Shown: positions 8,115 through 16,184, counted from the first letter of the stretch. The stretch is 64,000 bases of DNA from Halosimplex halophilum (GCF_004698125.1 NZ_ML214297.1:248001-312000), one strand, 5' to 3'. Made by a program: numbers and translations. The notes: generated from the letters alone by a model not told the origin.

Positions 8115-8474
8115 GGTCCATCTTTCGCGGGGCGGGGGAGAAAACTCTTTACCAACCGTCTCTCTGCCACCCGGGTTTCCTCGGTCGCTGCGCTCCCTGC
8201 GGGGAGCCGGGTGGCGAAGACGTGCGTGGAAACACCGTCAGAGCAAGCTCCGGAGAGGGTCGTGACCCTCTGGGGGGCTGTTCGGGGCGATCGCGGTGCC
8301 GTGCTTTCCCGGTGTCCGCGCGAACGGCGTTCGCGCGGGCTCGGGAGAGATTGCTCTCCCGGTGGACTGGACGGGCGAGGCGCACTTGCTGTCTCCCGCG
8401 GTCGCTCTCGTTCGACTTCTCTCCCGGACAGACCCACCAGAGACAACTGCTCCACTCGCGGATCGAACCGGTCG
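8115..8474. other. 360-base intergenic region with a row of strong hairpins
   Basis: No convincing coding frame. Perfect inverted repeats in order: GCCACCCGG 8166-8174 with CCGGGTGGC 8208-8216; AGAGGGTC 8254-8261 with GACCCTCT 8264-8271; CCGCGCGAAC 8316-8325 with GTTCGCGCGG 8329-8338; CGGGAGAG 8342-8349 with CTCTCCCG 8354-8361. A probable promoter element for the geranylgeranyl reductase (GGTAAAG on the minus strand) is near 8146-8152. The hairpins would lie upstream of that promoter, or in the trailer of the preceding minus-strand gene. Confidence 0.55.
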
Positions 8475-8903
8475 TCAGAACACGCTGTCGGCGGTGGCGG
8501 CGCCGACGACGCTGAAGATGGCGCCGACGCTGACGGCGCGGACCGTGATCCCGGCGCGCTCGGTCGTCGTGAGGTCGGGGTCGGTGAGGAACGTGGTCGG
8601 CGCGGTCAGCGTGAGCGCGAGGACGGCGACCGAGCCGAAGGAGACGGCCATCAGGGAGACGAACCGGACGGGGACCCCGGCTACCTCGGCCTCGCGGTCG
8701 GGGTCGCGGTCGTCGTCGGCCTCGTAGAGGGCGCCGTAACCGATGGCGAAGACGATGGCCACCGTGACGGCGGTGTGGAACCAGCTCATCTGCTTCGCGA
8801 GCGTCCACACCTCCTCGGTGACGACGAACGGCCCCGCGAGCAGGAACCCGCCGACGACCTGCTGGGCGGTGTCCGCGAGCCTGTACCGCGGGTCCCGTGC
8901 CAT
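8475..8903 (-). CDS. DUF2391 family integral membrane protein
   Basis: 142 aa. Four hydrophobic segments: ADTAQQVVGGFLLAGPFVV, AVTVAIVFAIGYGALY, VSLMAVSFGSVAVLALTL and a C-terminal one ending VVGAATADSVF. Between the second and third lies an acidic loop (EADDDRDPDREAE). The arrangement fits DUF2391, whose function is unknown. The ATG at 8903 (MARDPRYRLADTA) is preferred over one seven codons upstream, which adds a basic stretch that does not look conserved. Confidence 0.75.
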   Translation of the reverse strand: MARDPRYRLADTAQQVVGGFLLAGPFVVTEEVWTLAKQMSWFHTAVTVAIVFAIGYGALYEADDDRDPDREAEVAGVPVRFVSLMAVSFGSVAVLALTLTAPTTFLTDPDLTTTERAGITVRAVSVGAIFSVVGAATADSVF

Positions 8904-9002
8904 GCACCGGGGTATTCCGGGCACCGGGAAAACGCTGGCGGACGCGGCGGTCGGCGGCGCCGACCGCGCTCGTCGGTCGATATCTCCCCACAGTTCGACC
9001 CG

Positions 9003-9470
9003 TCACCCGTCGCTCGACCCGTCACCCGTCGAGCGGGCGTCGCCGGCGACCGAACTCACCAGCCACGCGGCCGCGAACGACCCGACGAACAGCGGGGGGA
9101 AGTACAGTACCTGCGTGATCGGGTCCGGCGGCGAGACGACCGCTCCGACGACGAACCCGGCGACGACCGCCATCGCGTACGTGCCGGCGAGTCGCTCGCG
9201 CCGGGTGGGCGGCGAGTCGCGCGGCCCCGAATCGCCGCGGCCGAAGCGCACGTACCAGTAGTGGACGACCCCGACGGCCAGCTGCATGTAGAGGAAGATG
9301 TCGAGCGTCGACGACCCCTTGGCTCGCGCCTCGCTGCGCGCCCAGTAGGCGAGGACGAACGGCTGGGCGAGGAGGACGAGCGCAGTCAGGCCGACCGCGA
9401 CCGCCACCAGCGGCCGCTCGGCGAGCATCGGAGGGAGCTGCACGGCCGCCCGTACCCCGCCGTCGGACAT
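9003..9470 (-). CDS. Conserved haloarchaeal membrane protein, function unknown
   Basis: 155 aa with four predicted membrane helices (LVAVAVGLTALVLLAQPFVL, IFLYMQLAVGVVHYWYV, YAMAVVAGFVVGAVV, LFVGSFAAAWLVSSV). The start MSDGGVRAA is chosen because the frame upstream of it is proline/arginine-rich and reads like non-coding. I do not recognise a named family. It follows the DUF2391 gene's orientation with about 100 bases between them, so cotranscription is possible. Confidence 0.65.
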   Translation of the reverse strand: MSDGGVRAAVQLPPMLAERPLVAVAVGLTALVLLAQPFVLAYWARSEARAKGSSTLDIFLYMQLAVGVVHYWYVRFGRGDSGPRDSPPTRRERLAGTYAMAVVAGFVVGAVVSPPDPITQVLYFPPLFVGSFAAAWLVSSVAGDARSTGDGSSDG

Positions 9471-9567
9471 AGGTCTTGTCTCCCGTTCGACACCAGCGCG
9501 TCCCCGCGGCCGGCCCGGCGGTCGCCGACACAGAACCGTTTTCCTCGCGGGCGCCCACCCGTCTCCC

Positions 9568-10248
9568 ATGAGCGTCAGCGAGGAGTTCGACGAGTGGGCC
9601 CGCGACGGCCGCGACGAGGGCATGGAGGAACGCCACTGGCACACGGCCAAACACGCCCTGACGCGGATGCCCGTCGAGGACGGCGACACCGTGCTGGACC
9701 TGGGCAGCGGGAGCGGCTACGCCGGTCGGGCGCTGCGGGAGACCAAGGACGCGGCGCGCACCTACGGGATCGACGCCTCGCCCGAGATGGCCCGCAACGC
9801 CCGCGCGTACACCGACGACCGCCGCTCGGGGTTCCTCAACGGCGACTTCGAGCACTTGCCGTTCGCGGACGACAGCATCGACCACTGCTGGTCGATGGAG
9901 GCGTTCTTCTACGCCCGCGACCCCGACGCCGTACTGGCGGAACTGCGGCGGGTTCTCCGCCCGGGCGGCACGTTCTACTGCGCGGTCAACTACTGGGAGG
10001 AGAGCGTCCACACGCACAGGTGGGACGACCTGGTGGACGTGCCGATGGTCCGCTGGACGGAGGCCGAGTACCGCGACCACTTCCGCGAGGCGGGGCTGCA
10101 CGTCGCCGCACAGGACCGCATCCCCGACACCGAGACGGAGATCCCCCCGGCCGAGGCGTTCCCGACCGAGGACTTCGAGCGGCGGGAGGCGATGGTCGAG
10201 CGCTACCGCGAGCACGGCACCCTGCTGACCGTCGGCGTGGTGCCGTAG
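9568..10248 (+). CDS. Class I SAM-dependent methyltransferase
   Basis: 226 aa. Motif I VLDLGSGSGYAGRAL is at residues about 46-60, then GIDASPEMARNAR (motif II) and LPFADDSIDHCWSMEAFFY (motif IV). VLRPGGTFYCAVNYWEES follows. This is a Methyltransf_11-type fold acting on an unidentified small molecule. It is soluble, monocistronic, with TATA-like GTTTTCC about 28 bases ahead of the ATG. Confidence 0.85.
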   Translation: MSVSEEFDEWARDGRDEGMEERHWHTAKHALTRMPVEDGDTVLDLGSGSGYAGRALRETKDAARTYGIDASPEMARNARAYTDDRRSGFLNGDFEHLPFADDSIDHCWSMEAFFYARDPDAVLAELRRVLRPGGTFYCAVNYWEESVHTHRWDDLVDVPMVRWTEAEYRDHFREAGLHVAAQDRIPDTETEIPPAEAFPTEDFERREAMVERYREHGTLLTVGVVP

Positions 10249-10352
10249 CGGCCCGCCTCGCCCGGTCGGGCGGACGCTGCGTGGCACCCCCGCCGCGCGG
10301 CGTCACCCCGACGGTGCCAAACGTTTTGTAGGTCTCGCGTCCACGGGGCTGT

Positions 10353-11543
10353 ATGGCGCTGACACGGCGACAGCAGGTGCTCGGCGGGCTGTTCGTCGGG
10401 ACGGCGGCGCTGACGCTGGCGATCCTCTCGCGGGTGCTCGGGACGGTCTTCTTCGCCATCACCGTCGCGTACGTGCTCTATCCCGTCCGCCGCGAACTCG
10501 TCACACGGGGCGTCCACCGGCGCATCGCCGCCGCGGCGGCGACGGCGGTCGGCTTTCTGTTCGTCCTGGCGGTCCTCACGCCCATCGTCTACGCGCTCTA
10601 CAACCGCCAGCAGCTGCTGCTGGGGTTCCTGCGGGAGATCCCGAGCGAACTCACCGTCCCCGTCTTCGGGATGGAGTTCGTGATCGACGTCAGCGACGTG
10701 TTCGCGCAGGCGCGGGACGTCGTGAGCGACATCGCGATCGACTTCGCGAGCACGACCCCGGTCCTGGCGCTCAAGGGGTTCCTGTTCGCCTTCCTGGTCT
10801 ACGGACTGTTGCTCCGACCGGGGAGCGTCCGCCGGGCGTCGCTGCGGCTGGTCCCCGGCGAGTACCACGACGTGATACTGTCGCTGCACCGCTGCGTCCG
10901 GGACACGCTGTACGCGCTGTACGTGCTCCAGGCCGCGACGGCGCTGGGCACGTTCGTCGTCGCCTACGCCGTCTTCACGATCCTTGGCTACGACGCGGTG
11001 TTCTCGCTCGCGCTCTTCTCCGGGCTCCTGCAGTTCATCCCCGTCATCGGCCCGAGCCTGCTGATCGTCGCGCTCGCCCTGACGGAGGTGCTGGCCGGCG
11101 AGATCACCGCCGCACTGCTGGTGGCGAGCACGGGGCTGGTCCTGATCGGGTTCCTGCCGGACGCGCTCATCCGCCCGCGGCTGGCCTCGCTGACGACCGG
11201 GATGCCCGCCAGCCTCTACTTCGTCGGGTTCACCGGCGGCACCCTCAGCCTGGGCGTCGTCGGCGTCATCGCCGGCCCGCTGGTCGTCGCGCTGCTCGTC
11301 GAGGTGGTCGAACTCATCACCGACGAGCGCACGAGCGTCCAGCAGACCTTCGACGGGGCCGCGCTCGACCCCGACGCCGACCCGGACGACGACCGGTCCG
11401 GGCGACTGACCGGTTCCCTGGCCGACGGTGACTCCGCGGCGGACGCCGCGGACGAGCCCGCGACCGACGGCGCCGCGGGCGAGGACTCGCCCGGCGACGG
11501 CGCCGTCGGCGACGACCCGAGGGCCGACGGCGCCGACGACTGA
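10353..11543 (+). CDS. AI-2E family transporter (PerM/TqsA-type permease)
   Basis: 396 aa. It has about seven or eight membrane helices and the family core LQFIPVIGPSLLIVALALTEV, near residues 225-245, then GVVGVIAGPLVVALLVEVVEL. The family includes autoinducer-2 exporters, Na+/H+ antiporters and permeases of unknown cargo; the cargo here is unknown. The last 70 residues form an acidic low-complexity tail rich in Asp, Gly and Ala, common in haloarchaeal membrane proteins. Confidence 0.85.
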   Translation: MALTRRQQVLGGLFVGTAALTLAILSRVLGTVFFAITVAYVLYPVRRELVTRGVHRRIAAAAATAVGFLFVLAVLTPIVYALYNRQQLLLGFLREIPSELTVPVFGMEFVIDVSDVFAQARDVVSDIAIDFASTTPVLALKGFLFAFLVYGLLLRPGSVRRASLRLVPGEYHDVILSLHRCVRDTLYALYVLQAATALGTFVVAYAVFTILGYDAVFSLALFSGLLQFIPVIGPSLLIVALALTEVLAGEITAALLVASTGLVLIGFLPDALIRPRLASLTTGMPASLYFVGFTGGTLSLGVVGVIAGPLVVALLVEVVELITDERTSVQQTFDGAALDPDADPDDDRSGRLTGSLADGDSAADAADEPATDGAAGEDSPGDGAVGDDPRADGADD

Positions 11544-11575
11544 CCGGGGCGGGGACTACCGACGGTGCGTGGGCC

Positions 11576-12397
11576 CTACGCGCCGGTCTCCAGTTCGCGC
11601 CCGGCGGCCTCCCACTCGGTGAGGCTCCCCTCGTAGAACGCCAGGTCGGGGTAGCCCAGGTGACGGAGGACGGTGTAGGTGTGGCTGATCCGCCGGGCGG
11701 TGTTGCAGTACAGCAGGACCCGCCTGTCGGGGCCGATCCCCCGCTCGTCGAGGATCGACTCGATCTCCCCGCGGGGCCTGAGCCCGCGCGTCTCGTCGTC
11801 GACGAGTTCGCGCCAGTCCAGCCGGACCGCGCCGGGGATGTGGCCCTCCTCGAACTCCCAGTCCTCGCGGGTGTCGACGACGACGGTGTCGGGGTCGTCG
11901 GTGGCCGCCGCGACCTCGTCGATGTCCACGAGCGGCGTCTCCGCGGGCGGGTCGACGGCGTACTCGGAGCGTTCGAAGTCCGCGGCCTCGCTCGTCGTCT
12001 CGTGGGCGAGCCGCCAGGCGGAGAAGTCGCCGTCGAGCAGGTGGAGCCGCTCGGGGTCGTGGCCGTACAGCTCGGCGGTCACGAGGAACCGGGCGGCGAA
12101 GACGCCGTGGGTGTCGTCGTAGGCGACGACCCGGTCGCCCTTCTCGATCCCCGCCTCGGACATGAGTTCGGCGAAGGCGTCGGCGCCGGGGAGCATCCCC
12201 TGGTCGCCGCCCGAACTGTCCCCGGCGGCGTCGCCGTCGGCGGCGTGGTCGTCCGCGCGGAACGAGTCGAACGGGATGTTGACCGCCCCGGGGACGTGGC
12301 CGATGCCGTCGAACTCCCAGGCGTCGCGCACGTCGACGATCCGGACCTCGTCGAGTCGGTCGGCCACCCAGTCGGCCGGGACGACGATCTCGCTCAT
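11576..12397 (-). CDS. Tandem-rhodanese sulfurtransferase
   Basis: 273 aa with two rhodanese domains. The first (VRDAWEFDGIGHVPGAVNIP) ends without a loop cysteine (YDDTHGVFAARF) and is structural. The second (VVDTREDWEFEEGHIPGAV) carries the catalytic loop CNTARR with Cys about residue 231. A thiosulfate or 3-mercaptopyruvate sulfurtransferase activity is expected. Between domains is a haloarchaeal Asp/Gly-rich insert around residues 50-65. The start MSEIVVPADW fits family alignments. It is divergent from a second sulfurtransferase. Confidence 0.87.
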   Translation of the reverse strand: MSEIVVPADWVADRLDEVRIVDVRDAWEFDGIGHVPGAVNIPFDSFRADDHAADGDAAGDSSGGDQGMLPGADAFAELMSEAGIEKGDRVVAYDDTHGVFAARFLVTAELYGHDPERLHLLDGDFSAWRLAHETTSEAADFERSEYAVDPPAETPLVDIDEVAAATDDPDTVVVDTREDWEFEEGHIPGAVRLDWRELVDDETRGLRPRGEIESILDERGIGPDRRVLLYCNTARRISHTYTVLRHLGYPDLAFYEGSLTEWEAAGRELETGA

Positions 12398-12401
12398 GTC
12401 C

Positions 12402-12445
12402 CCGGGTCGGGAGAGCGGACGCTTGAAGATGTCCTTCCGACCCGG
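12402..12445 (-). promoter_or_regulatory. Inverted repeat flanking the promoter of the minus-strand sulfurtransferase
   Basis: CCGGGTCGG (12402-12410) and its exact reverse complement CCGACCCGG (12437-12445) bracket the TATA-like CTTCAAGC at about 12421-12427. That element is 27 bases from the start codon. The geometry suits a regulator binding on both sides of the promoter, but a chance repeat cannot be excluded in sequence this rich in G+C. Confidence 0.35.
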
Positions 12446-12588
12446 TCGGAGGTAGTGGCAATTTTGACCGGGACGACGGCGGCCGTCCCACGACATAAAG
12501 GCGGGGCCGGCCCGCGGGCTCGTGCGGCGGTCGCACCCGTCCCCCGGTCCGGACCGGCCGGCGAGAGCGCGAGACAGAGGCCGTGAGA

Positions 12589-12630
12589 ACTATAGACACG
12601 GCAACTTCAGGCAACAATTTCCGCTATAGT
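12589..12630. promoter_or_regulatory. Spaced palindrome ACTATAG / CTATAGT upstream of the plus-strand sulfurtransferase
   Basis: ACTATAG at 12589-12595 and CTATAGT at 12624-12630 are perfect reverse complements 28 bases apart, in locally A/T-rich sequence. The gene's own TATA element (TATATA, 12665-12670) lies about 35 bases further downstream, so the site is in an activator-like position. Confidence 0.35.
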
Positions 12631-12697
12631 CGTCAAGGGGCGGGACATGCCGAAGGTCCTAGCTGTATATAGTCGGTAGACCAATGGTTCGATGACC

Positions 12698-13552
12698 ATG
12701 AGCGAATACGCGAAAGACGTACTCGTCTCGGCGGACTGGGTCGAAGACCATCTGGAGGAGTTCCAGAGCGACGACGACGACTATCGGCTGGTCGAGGTCG
12801 ACGTGGACACGGAGCTGTACGACGAGAGCCACGCGCCGGGCGCGGTCGGCTGGAACTGGGAGACGGACCTCCAGGATCAGGTCGAGCGCGACATCCTCGA
12901 CAAGGAGGACTTCGAGGCGCTGCTCGGTTCGGCGGGCATCAGCGAGGACACGACGGTCGTCCTCTACGGTGACAACGCCAACTGGTTCGCGGCCTACACC
13001 TACTGGCAGTTCAAGTACTACGGCCACGACGACGTGAAGCTGCTCGACGGCGGCCGCGACTACTGGGTCGAGAACGACTACCCGCTCACCGACGAGGAGC
13101 CCGACTTCTCGGAGGTCGAGTACAACGCCTCCGGCCCGCGCGAGTCCATCCGCGCCTACCGCGACGACGTGGAGAACGCCGTCGAGAAGGGCCTGCCGCT
13201 GGTCGACGTGCGCTCGCCCGAGGAGTTCTCCGGCGAGGTCCTCGCGCCGCCGGGACTCCAGGAGACCGCCCAGCGCGGCGGCCACATCCCGGGCGCCGAG
13301 AACATCTCGTGGGCCGCCGTCACGAACGACGACGGCACCTTCAAGGACGCCGAGGAGATCGAGGAGCTCTACGCCGAGGAAGGCATCGACGGCGACGAGA
13401 CGACCGTCGCCTACTGCCGCATCGGCGAGCGTTCCTCCGTCGCGTGGTTCGCCCTGCACGAGCTGCTGGGCTACGACGACGCCATCAACTACGACGGCTC
13501 CTGGACGGAGTGGGGCAACCTCGTGGGCGCCCCCATCGAGAAGGGCGAGTAA
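12698..13552 (+). CDS. Tandem-rhodanese sulfurtransferase (thiosulfate sulfurtransferase type)
   Basis: 284 aa. Two rhodanese domains. The second domain has the active loop CRIGERS with Cys about residue 240, matching the CRxGxRS form of thiosulfate sulfurtransferases. LVDVRSPEEFSGEV and GGHIPGAENISW are standard CH2 motifs. It is rich in Tyr and Trp (YTYWQFKYYGHDD). Start: the second ATG of ATGACCATGAGC is chosen because the TATATA at 12665-12670 is about 30 bases away; the ATG at 12692 is the alternative. An oligo-T run follows the stop. Confidence 0.87.
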   Translation: MSEYAKDVLVSADWVEDHLEEFQSDDDDYRLVEVDVDTELYDESHAPGAVGWNWETDLQDQVERDILDKEDFEALLGSAGISEDTTVVLYGDNANWFAAYTYWQFKYYGHDDVKLLDGGRDYWVENDYPLTDEEPDFSEVEYNASGPRESIRAYRDDVENAVEKGLPLVDVRSPEEFSGEVLAPPGLQETAQRGGHIPGAENISWAAVTNDDGTFKDAEEIEELYAEEGIDGDETTVAYCRIGERSSVAWFALHELLGYDDAINYDGSWTEWGNLVGAPIEKGE

Positions 13553-13572
13553 GGTCGCTCACGCGAACTCGA

Positions 13573-13578
13573 TTTTTT
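13573..13578 (+). terminator. Oligo-T terminator after the sulfurtransferase gene
   Basis: TTTTTT twenty bases after the stop codon, without a clear hairpin. Archaeal RNA polymerase terminates at such runs. Confidence 0.5.
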
Positions 13579-13630
13579 CGACGCCGCGACCGATAGCGGC
13601 GGGACCGACGGCTGCCCGTCCGAGCGAACG

Positions 13631-13657
13631 TTTAACTGCGTTCCCACCGCAGTGGGA
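13631..13657 (+). promoter_or_regulatory. Promoter with overlapping palindromes for the AbrB-PIN operon
   Basis: TTTAA (13631-13635) serves as the TATA element, 28 bases ahead of the ATG at 13661. Directly after it lie two overlapping perfect inverted repeats: ACTGCG 13635-13640 with CGCAGT 13648-13653, and TCCCAC 13642-13647 with GTGGGA 13652-13657. They cover the expected transcription start, as an autoregulatory operator would. Confidence 0.55.
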
Positions 13658-13660
13658 TAC

Positions 13661-13927
13661 ATGGGGACGAGCGAGGACCGACGCGTCGACGAGAAGGGGC
13701 GAGTCACGATCCCGCAGTCCATCAGGGAGGCGTTGCAGATCGACCCGGGGGAGGAGGTCGCCGTGGAGCTGGAGGGCGACCGGATCGTCATCCGCAGTCG
13801 GATCTCGCGGGAGCGGTTGGTCGAGCGACTGGAGGGATGCGTCAACGGGGAAACGAGAGCCGAGGACGCCGACCGGATCGACCCCGAAGATCTGAAAGCC
13901 GAGTGGACGAGCGACCTGCCGAACTGA
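13661..13927 (+). CDS. AbrB/MazE/SpoVT-type antitoxin
   Basis: 88 aa. The swapped-hairpin DNA-binding domain is at residues about 6-48: RRVDEKGRVTIPQSIREALQ, then PGEEVAVELEGDRIVIRSR. The C-terminal 40 residues, rich in Asp and Glu, should wrap the toxin. The start ATG is preferred over a GTG nine bases upstream because the promoter spacing fits. Its TGA overlaps the next ATG by one base (TGATG), so toxin and antitoxin are translationally coupled. Autoregulation is likely through the palindromes ahead of it. Confidence 0.88.
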   Translation: MGTSEDRRVDEKGRVTIPQSIREALQIDPGEEVAVELEGDRIVIRSRISRERLVERLEGCVNGETRAEDADRIDPEDLKAEWTSDLPN

Positions 13928-14343
13928 TGTACTGTCTCGACGCGAACGTCTGGATCTACTTCCTCGACGCCGACCTCGACGAACACGAGGCCGTCCGCGA
14001 CGACGTGGCCGAGGTACTCCGCTCTCGGCCGCTGTTCACGACGACGGTCCTCCAGATGGAGGTCGTCCACTACTTGACGAACCAACTGGCCGACAGCGAG
14101 CGCCACGTCGAACGGGTGTTATCGATCGAGGACTCGACCGTCGCGGAGCTACGACCCGCCGACGTGAAGCGGGGGGCGGAGCTGCTCGCCGAGTACGACC
14201 AGTCCGGGATCGGCGGCCGGGACGCGCCGGTACTGGCCGCGATGGAGCGACACGGCGTCGAGCGACTCTGGACACACGACGAGGCGCTCGAGCGGATGGA
14301 CGACCGCCTCGACTGGCTGACGGTCACGGACCCCGTCGAGTAG
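13927..14343 (+). CDS. PIN domain ribonuclease toxin (VapC-like)
   Basis: 138 aa. It begins MYCLDANVWIYFLD, the first PIN aspartate, has a conserved Glu in LQMEVVHYLTN and late acidic residues in GGRDAPVLAAMERHG and LWTHDEAL. It is expected to cleave RNA in a Mg2+-dependent way when freed from the antitoxin encoded just upstream. A longer reading from an upstream start would run through the antitoxin in another frame and is not credible. Confidence 0.87.
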   Translation: MYCLDANVWIYFLDADLDEHEAVRDDVAEVLRSRPLFTTTVLQMEVVHYLTNQLADSERHVERVLSIEDSTVAELRPADVKRGAELLAEYDQSGIGGRDAPVLAAMERHGVERLWTHDEALERMDDRLDWLTVTDPVE

Positions 14344-14409
14344 CGACCACCGGGGTCTCGGCTCACGGCGGTCCCAAGCGTTTTCAGCCCGCCCGACGAA
14401 CCGCCGGCC

Positions 14410-14637
14410 ATGGAACTGTCGGCCTTCCGGGAGCCGCTGTCCCGCGAGGAGACCGCGGGACTGCTCGCCGTCGCTGCCGTCGTCGCCGTCCTGCTCGGTC
14501 CCGACGCTATCACGCTGGCCGAGGGGTCATCGGTCCTGCTGACGGCCGTCTCCGCGCTCGCGATGGGGACGCTCGCGTTCGTCGTCGGCGCCGTCGCGCT
14601 CGTCGCGACACGGGAACTGCGCGGCGACGGGGAGTGA
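14410..14637 (+). CDS. Small two-helix membrane protein, function unknown
   Basis: 75 aa with two hydrophobic segments (TAGLLAVAAVVAVLLG and ALAMGTLAFVVGAVALVA). GTTTTC about 28 bases ahead of the ATG serves as a possible TATA element. Codon use matches the neighbours. I do not recognise a family. It lies between the PIN toxin and the formate/nitrite channel. Confidence 0.6.
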   Translation: MELSAFREPLSREETAGLLAVAAVVAVLLGPDAITLAEGSSVLLTAVSALAMGTLAFVVGAVALVATRELRGDGE

Positions 14638-14674
14638 GCGGCGGACGAGGCGACGGGTCCGTCCGCGGGACGGA

Positions 14675-15520
14675 TCACTCCGCCTCGTCCTCGGCGTCGA
14701 ACTCGACGTCCTGGCGCTCGCCTGCCAGGGCGACGTGCCCGTAGTTCAACAGCCCGACGAACACGCTCCCGCCGACGACGTTCCCGAGCGTCGTCCAGAG
14801 CAGGAAGTGACCGAACTGGCCGGGCGCGACCCCCTGGCCGAGCGCCATCGCCGAGAGGAGCTCCGTCGTCCCCAGGATGCTGTGGTGGAACGGTCCGAAC
14901 CCGATGACGGCCGTTCCGATGATCACGAAGAGTATCCGCCCGACCGTGTCGCGACTCGCCGCGGAGAGCCAGGTCACGAGCCCCATCAGCCAGCCGGCGA
15001 CGACGCCGCTCAGGAAGATCACCCGGCCGGGGAACGGGAGCAACGCCGACGCCAGCGTCCCGAACGCGGCGGGCTCGACGATCCCCATCTGCGGCCCCAG
15101 CACGGCGACGAGTGCGGCGAACAGGCCGCACCCGAGGAGGTTCGAGACGTACGTCACCCCCCACACGCGACCGAGCCCCCGTACCGACGCTCGCCCGTCG
15201 ATGACCGGCAGGATCGCCATCGTCGAGTGAGCGGTGAACAGCTCGGTCTGCCCGACAACGACGAACAGGAAGGCGACAGAGGAGACCAAGCCCAGCGTCG
15301 CCTGCTGGACGAGTCTCGATCCGAACCCCCCGGAGTACGTCAGTACCATCGCCATCAGCAACGCGCCGAAACTCAGGTTGAGCCCGGCGGAGAGCCCCGA
15401 GAGGAAGACCCCCTTCGGCGGCCGGTGGATCTCCTTGAGCGCGTTCTCCATCTCCCGCTCCAGGATGTTCCGATAGGAGAGCGACGCGCCGGACGGTTCG
15501 GACTCGGAGGTAGAACTCAT
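14675..15520 (-). CDS. Formate/nitrite transporter (FNT) family protein
   Basis: 281 aa. A cytosolic N-terminus containing EREMENALKEIHRPPKG is followed by six predicted helices. FLSGLSAGLNLSFGALLM and GQTELFTAHSTM fit the FocA/NirC pattern, and FGPFHHSILGTTELL carries the late His-containing helix. These proteins are pentameric channels for formate, nitrite or hydrosulfide. No pyruvate formate lyase lies nearby; the facing HPP-family gene favours nitrite, but this is inference. Confidence 0.85.
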   Translation of the reverse strand: MSSTSESEPSGASLSYRNILEREMENALKEIHRPPKGVFLSGLSAGLNLSFGALLMAMVLTYSGGFGSRLVQQATLGLVSSVAFLFVVVGQTELFTAHSTMAILPVIDGRASVRGLGRVWGVTYVSNLLGCGLFAALVAVLGPQMGIVEPAAFGTLASALLPFPGRVIFLSGVVAGWLMGLVTWLSAASRDTVGRILFVIIGTAVIGFGPFHHSILGTTELLSAMALGQGVAPGQFGHFLLWTTLGNVVGGSVFVGLLNYGHVALAGERQDVEFDAEDEAE

Positions 15521-15626
15521 CCCGGGCGGGTGTTTCCCGAGGTGCCGTGTTGGGTGTTACGACGGTCGGCCCCGCAGTGGGCTCGCGAAACACCACGTTC
15601 TTGGACGCCGACGTGAACGGACAGAC

Positions 15627-16139
15627 GTGAACCGCCACGCCGTGCTGACGGGCGTCCACGCCGGGATCCTCCTCGGGGTGACGGGCGTCGTCGCGTGGTT
15701 GACGGGGACGCCGTTCGTCTTCCCCAGCCTCGGCCCGACGGCGTACGTCCTCGTCAGCCAGCGGCCGCTCGCCCCGGAGCGGCTCCGCCGGATCGTCGCC
15801 GGCCACGGTATCGGCGTCGTCGCCGGGCTCCTCGCGTACCACCTCCTCGCGAGCGGCGTCGTCGTCACGGCCGACCTCGCGCCCAGGTCGCCCGCGCTCG
15901 CGGCGGTCGTCGCCAGCGGCGTCCTCGCGCTGGTCCTGACGAGCACCGGCATGCTCGCGTTCGACGCCGTCCATCCGCCCGCCTGTGCGACCACGCTCAT
16001 CGTCGCGCTCGGGCTCCTCCCGACCGTCCGCGAGGGGTTTCTCATCGTCGCCGCCGTCCTCGTCCTCGTCGCCGGGCACGTCGTCGCCCTCCGACTCGTC
16101 CTGCCCGCTGCCGGGCGGTTCCGGCGTTCGGAGGCGTGA
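15627..16139 (+). CDS. HPP family membrane protein
   Basis: 170 aa. Four to five helices with the family motif FDAVHPPACATTLIVALG (the HPP of the name). FVFPSLGPTAYVL is the first conserved loop. HPP proteins include a nitrite transporter of cyanobacteria and plant chloroplasts. The start is GTG. It faces the FNT channel gene across a 106-base divergent promoter region, suggesting joint control of one anion's transport. Confidence 0.85.
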   Translation: MNRHAVLTGVHAGILLGVTGVVAWLTGTPFVFPSLGPTAYVLVSQRPLAPERLRRIVAGHGIGVVAGLLAYHLLASGVVVTADLAPRSPALAAVVASGVLALVLTSTGMLAFDAVHPPACATTLIVALGLLPTVREGFLIVAAVLVLVAGHVVALRLVLPAAGRFRRSEA

Positions 16140-16184
16140 CACCGCGAGAGCAAGATTGACAAAGGCGCGCTGACAGGTTCCCGC

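Larger units (their letters stand above)
12398..12697. other. 300-base divergent intergenic region between two sulfurtransferase genes
   Basis: Holds promoters for both genes and two inverted-repeat pairs, annotated separately. No coding frame is convincing. Confidence 0.5.

Noticed and set aside
6720-10331. A 1203-codon open frame on the plus strand
   Set aside because: It runs antisense over the geranylgeranyl reductase and three other supported genes. Its translation is Arg/Val/Asp-rich without any domain. Such frames are expected opposite G+C-rich haloarchaeal genes.
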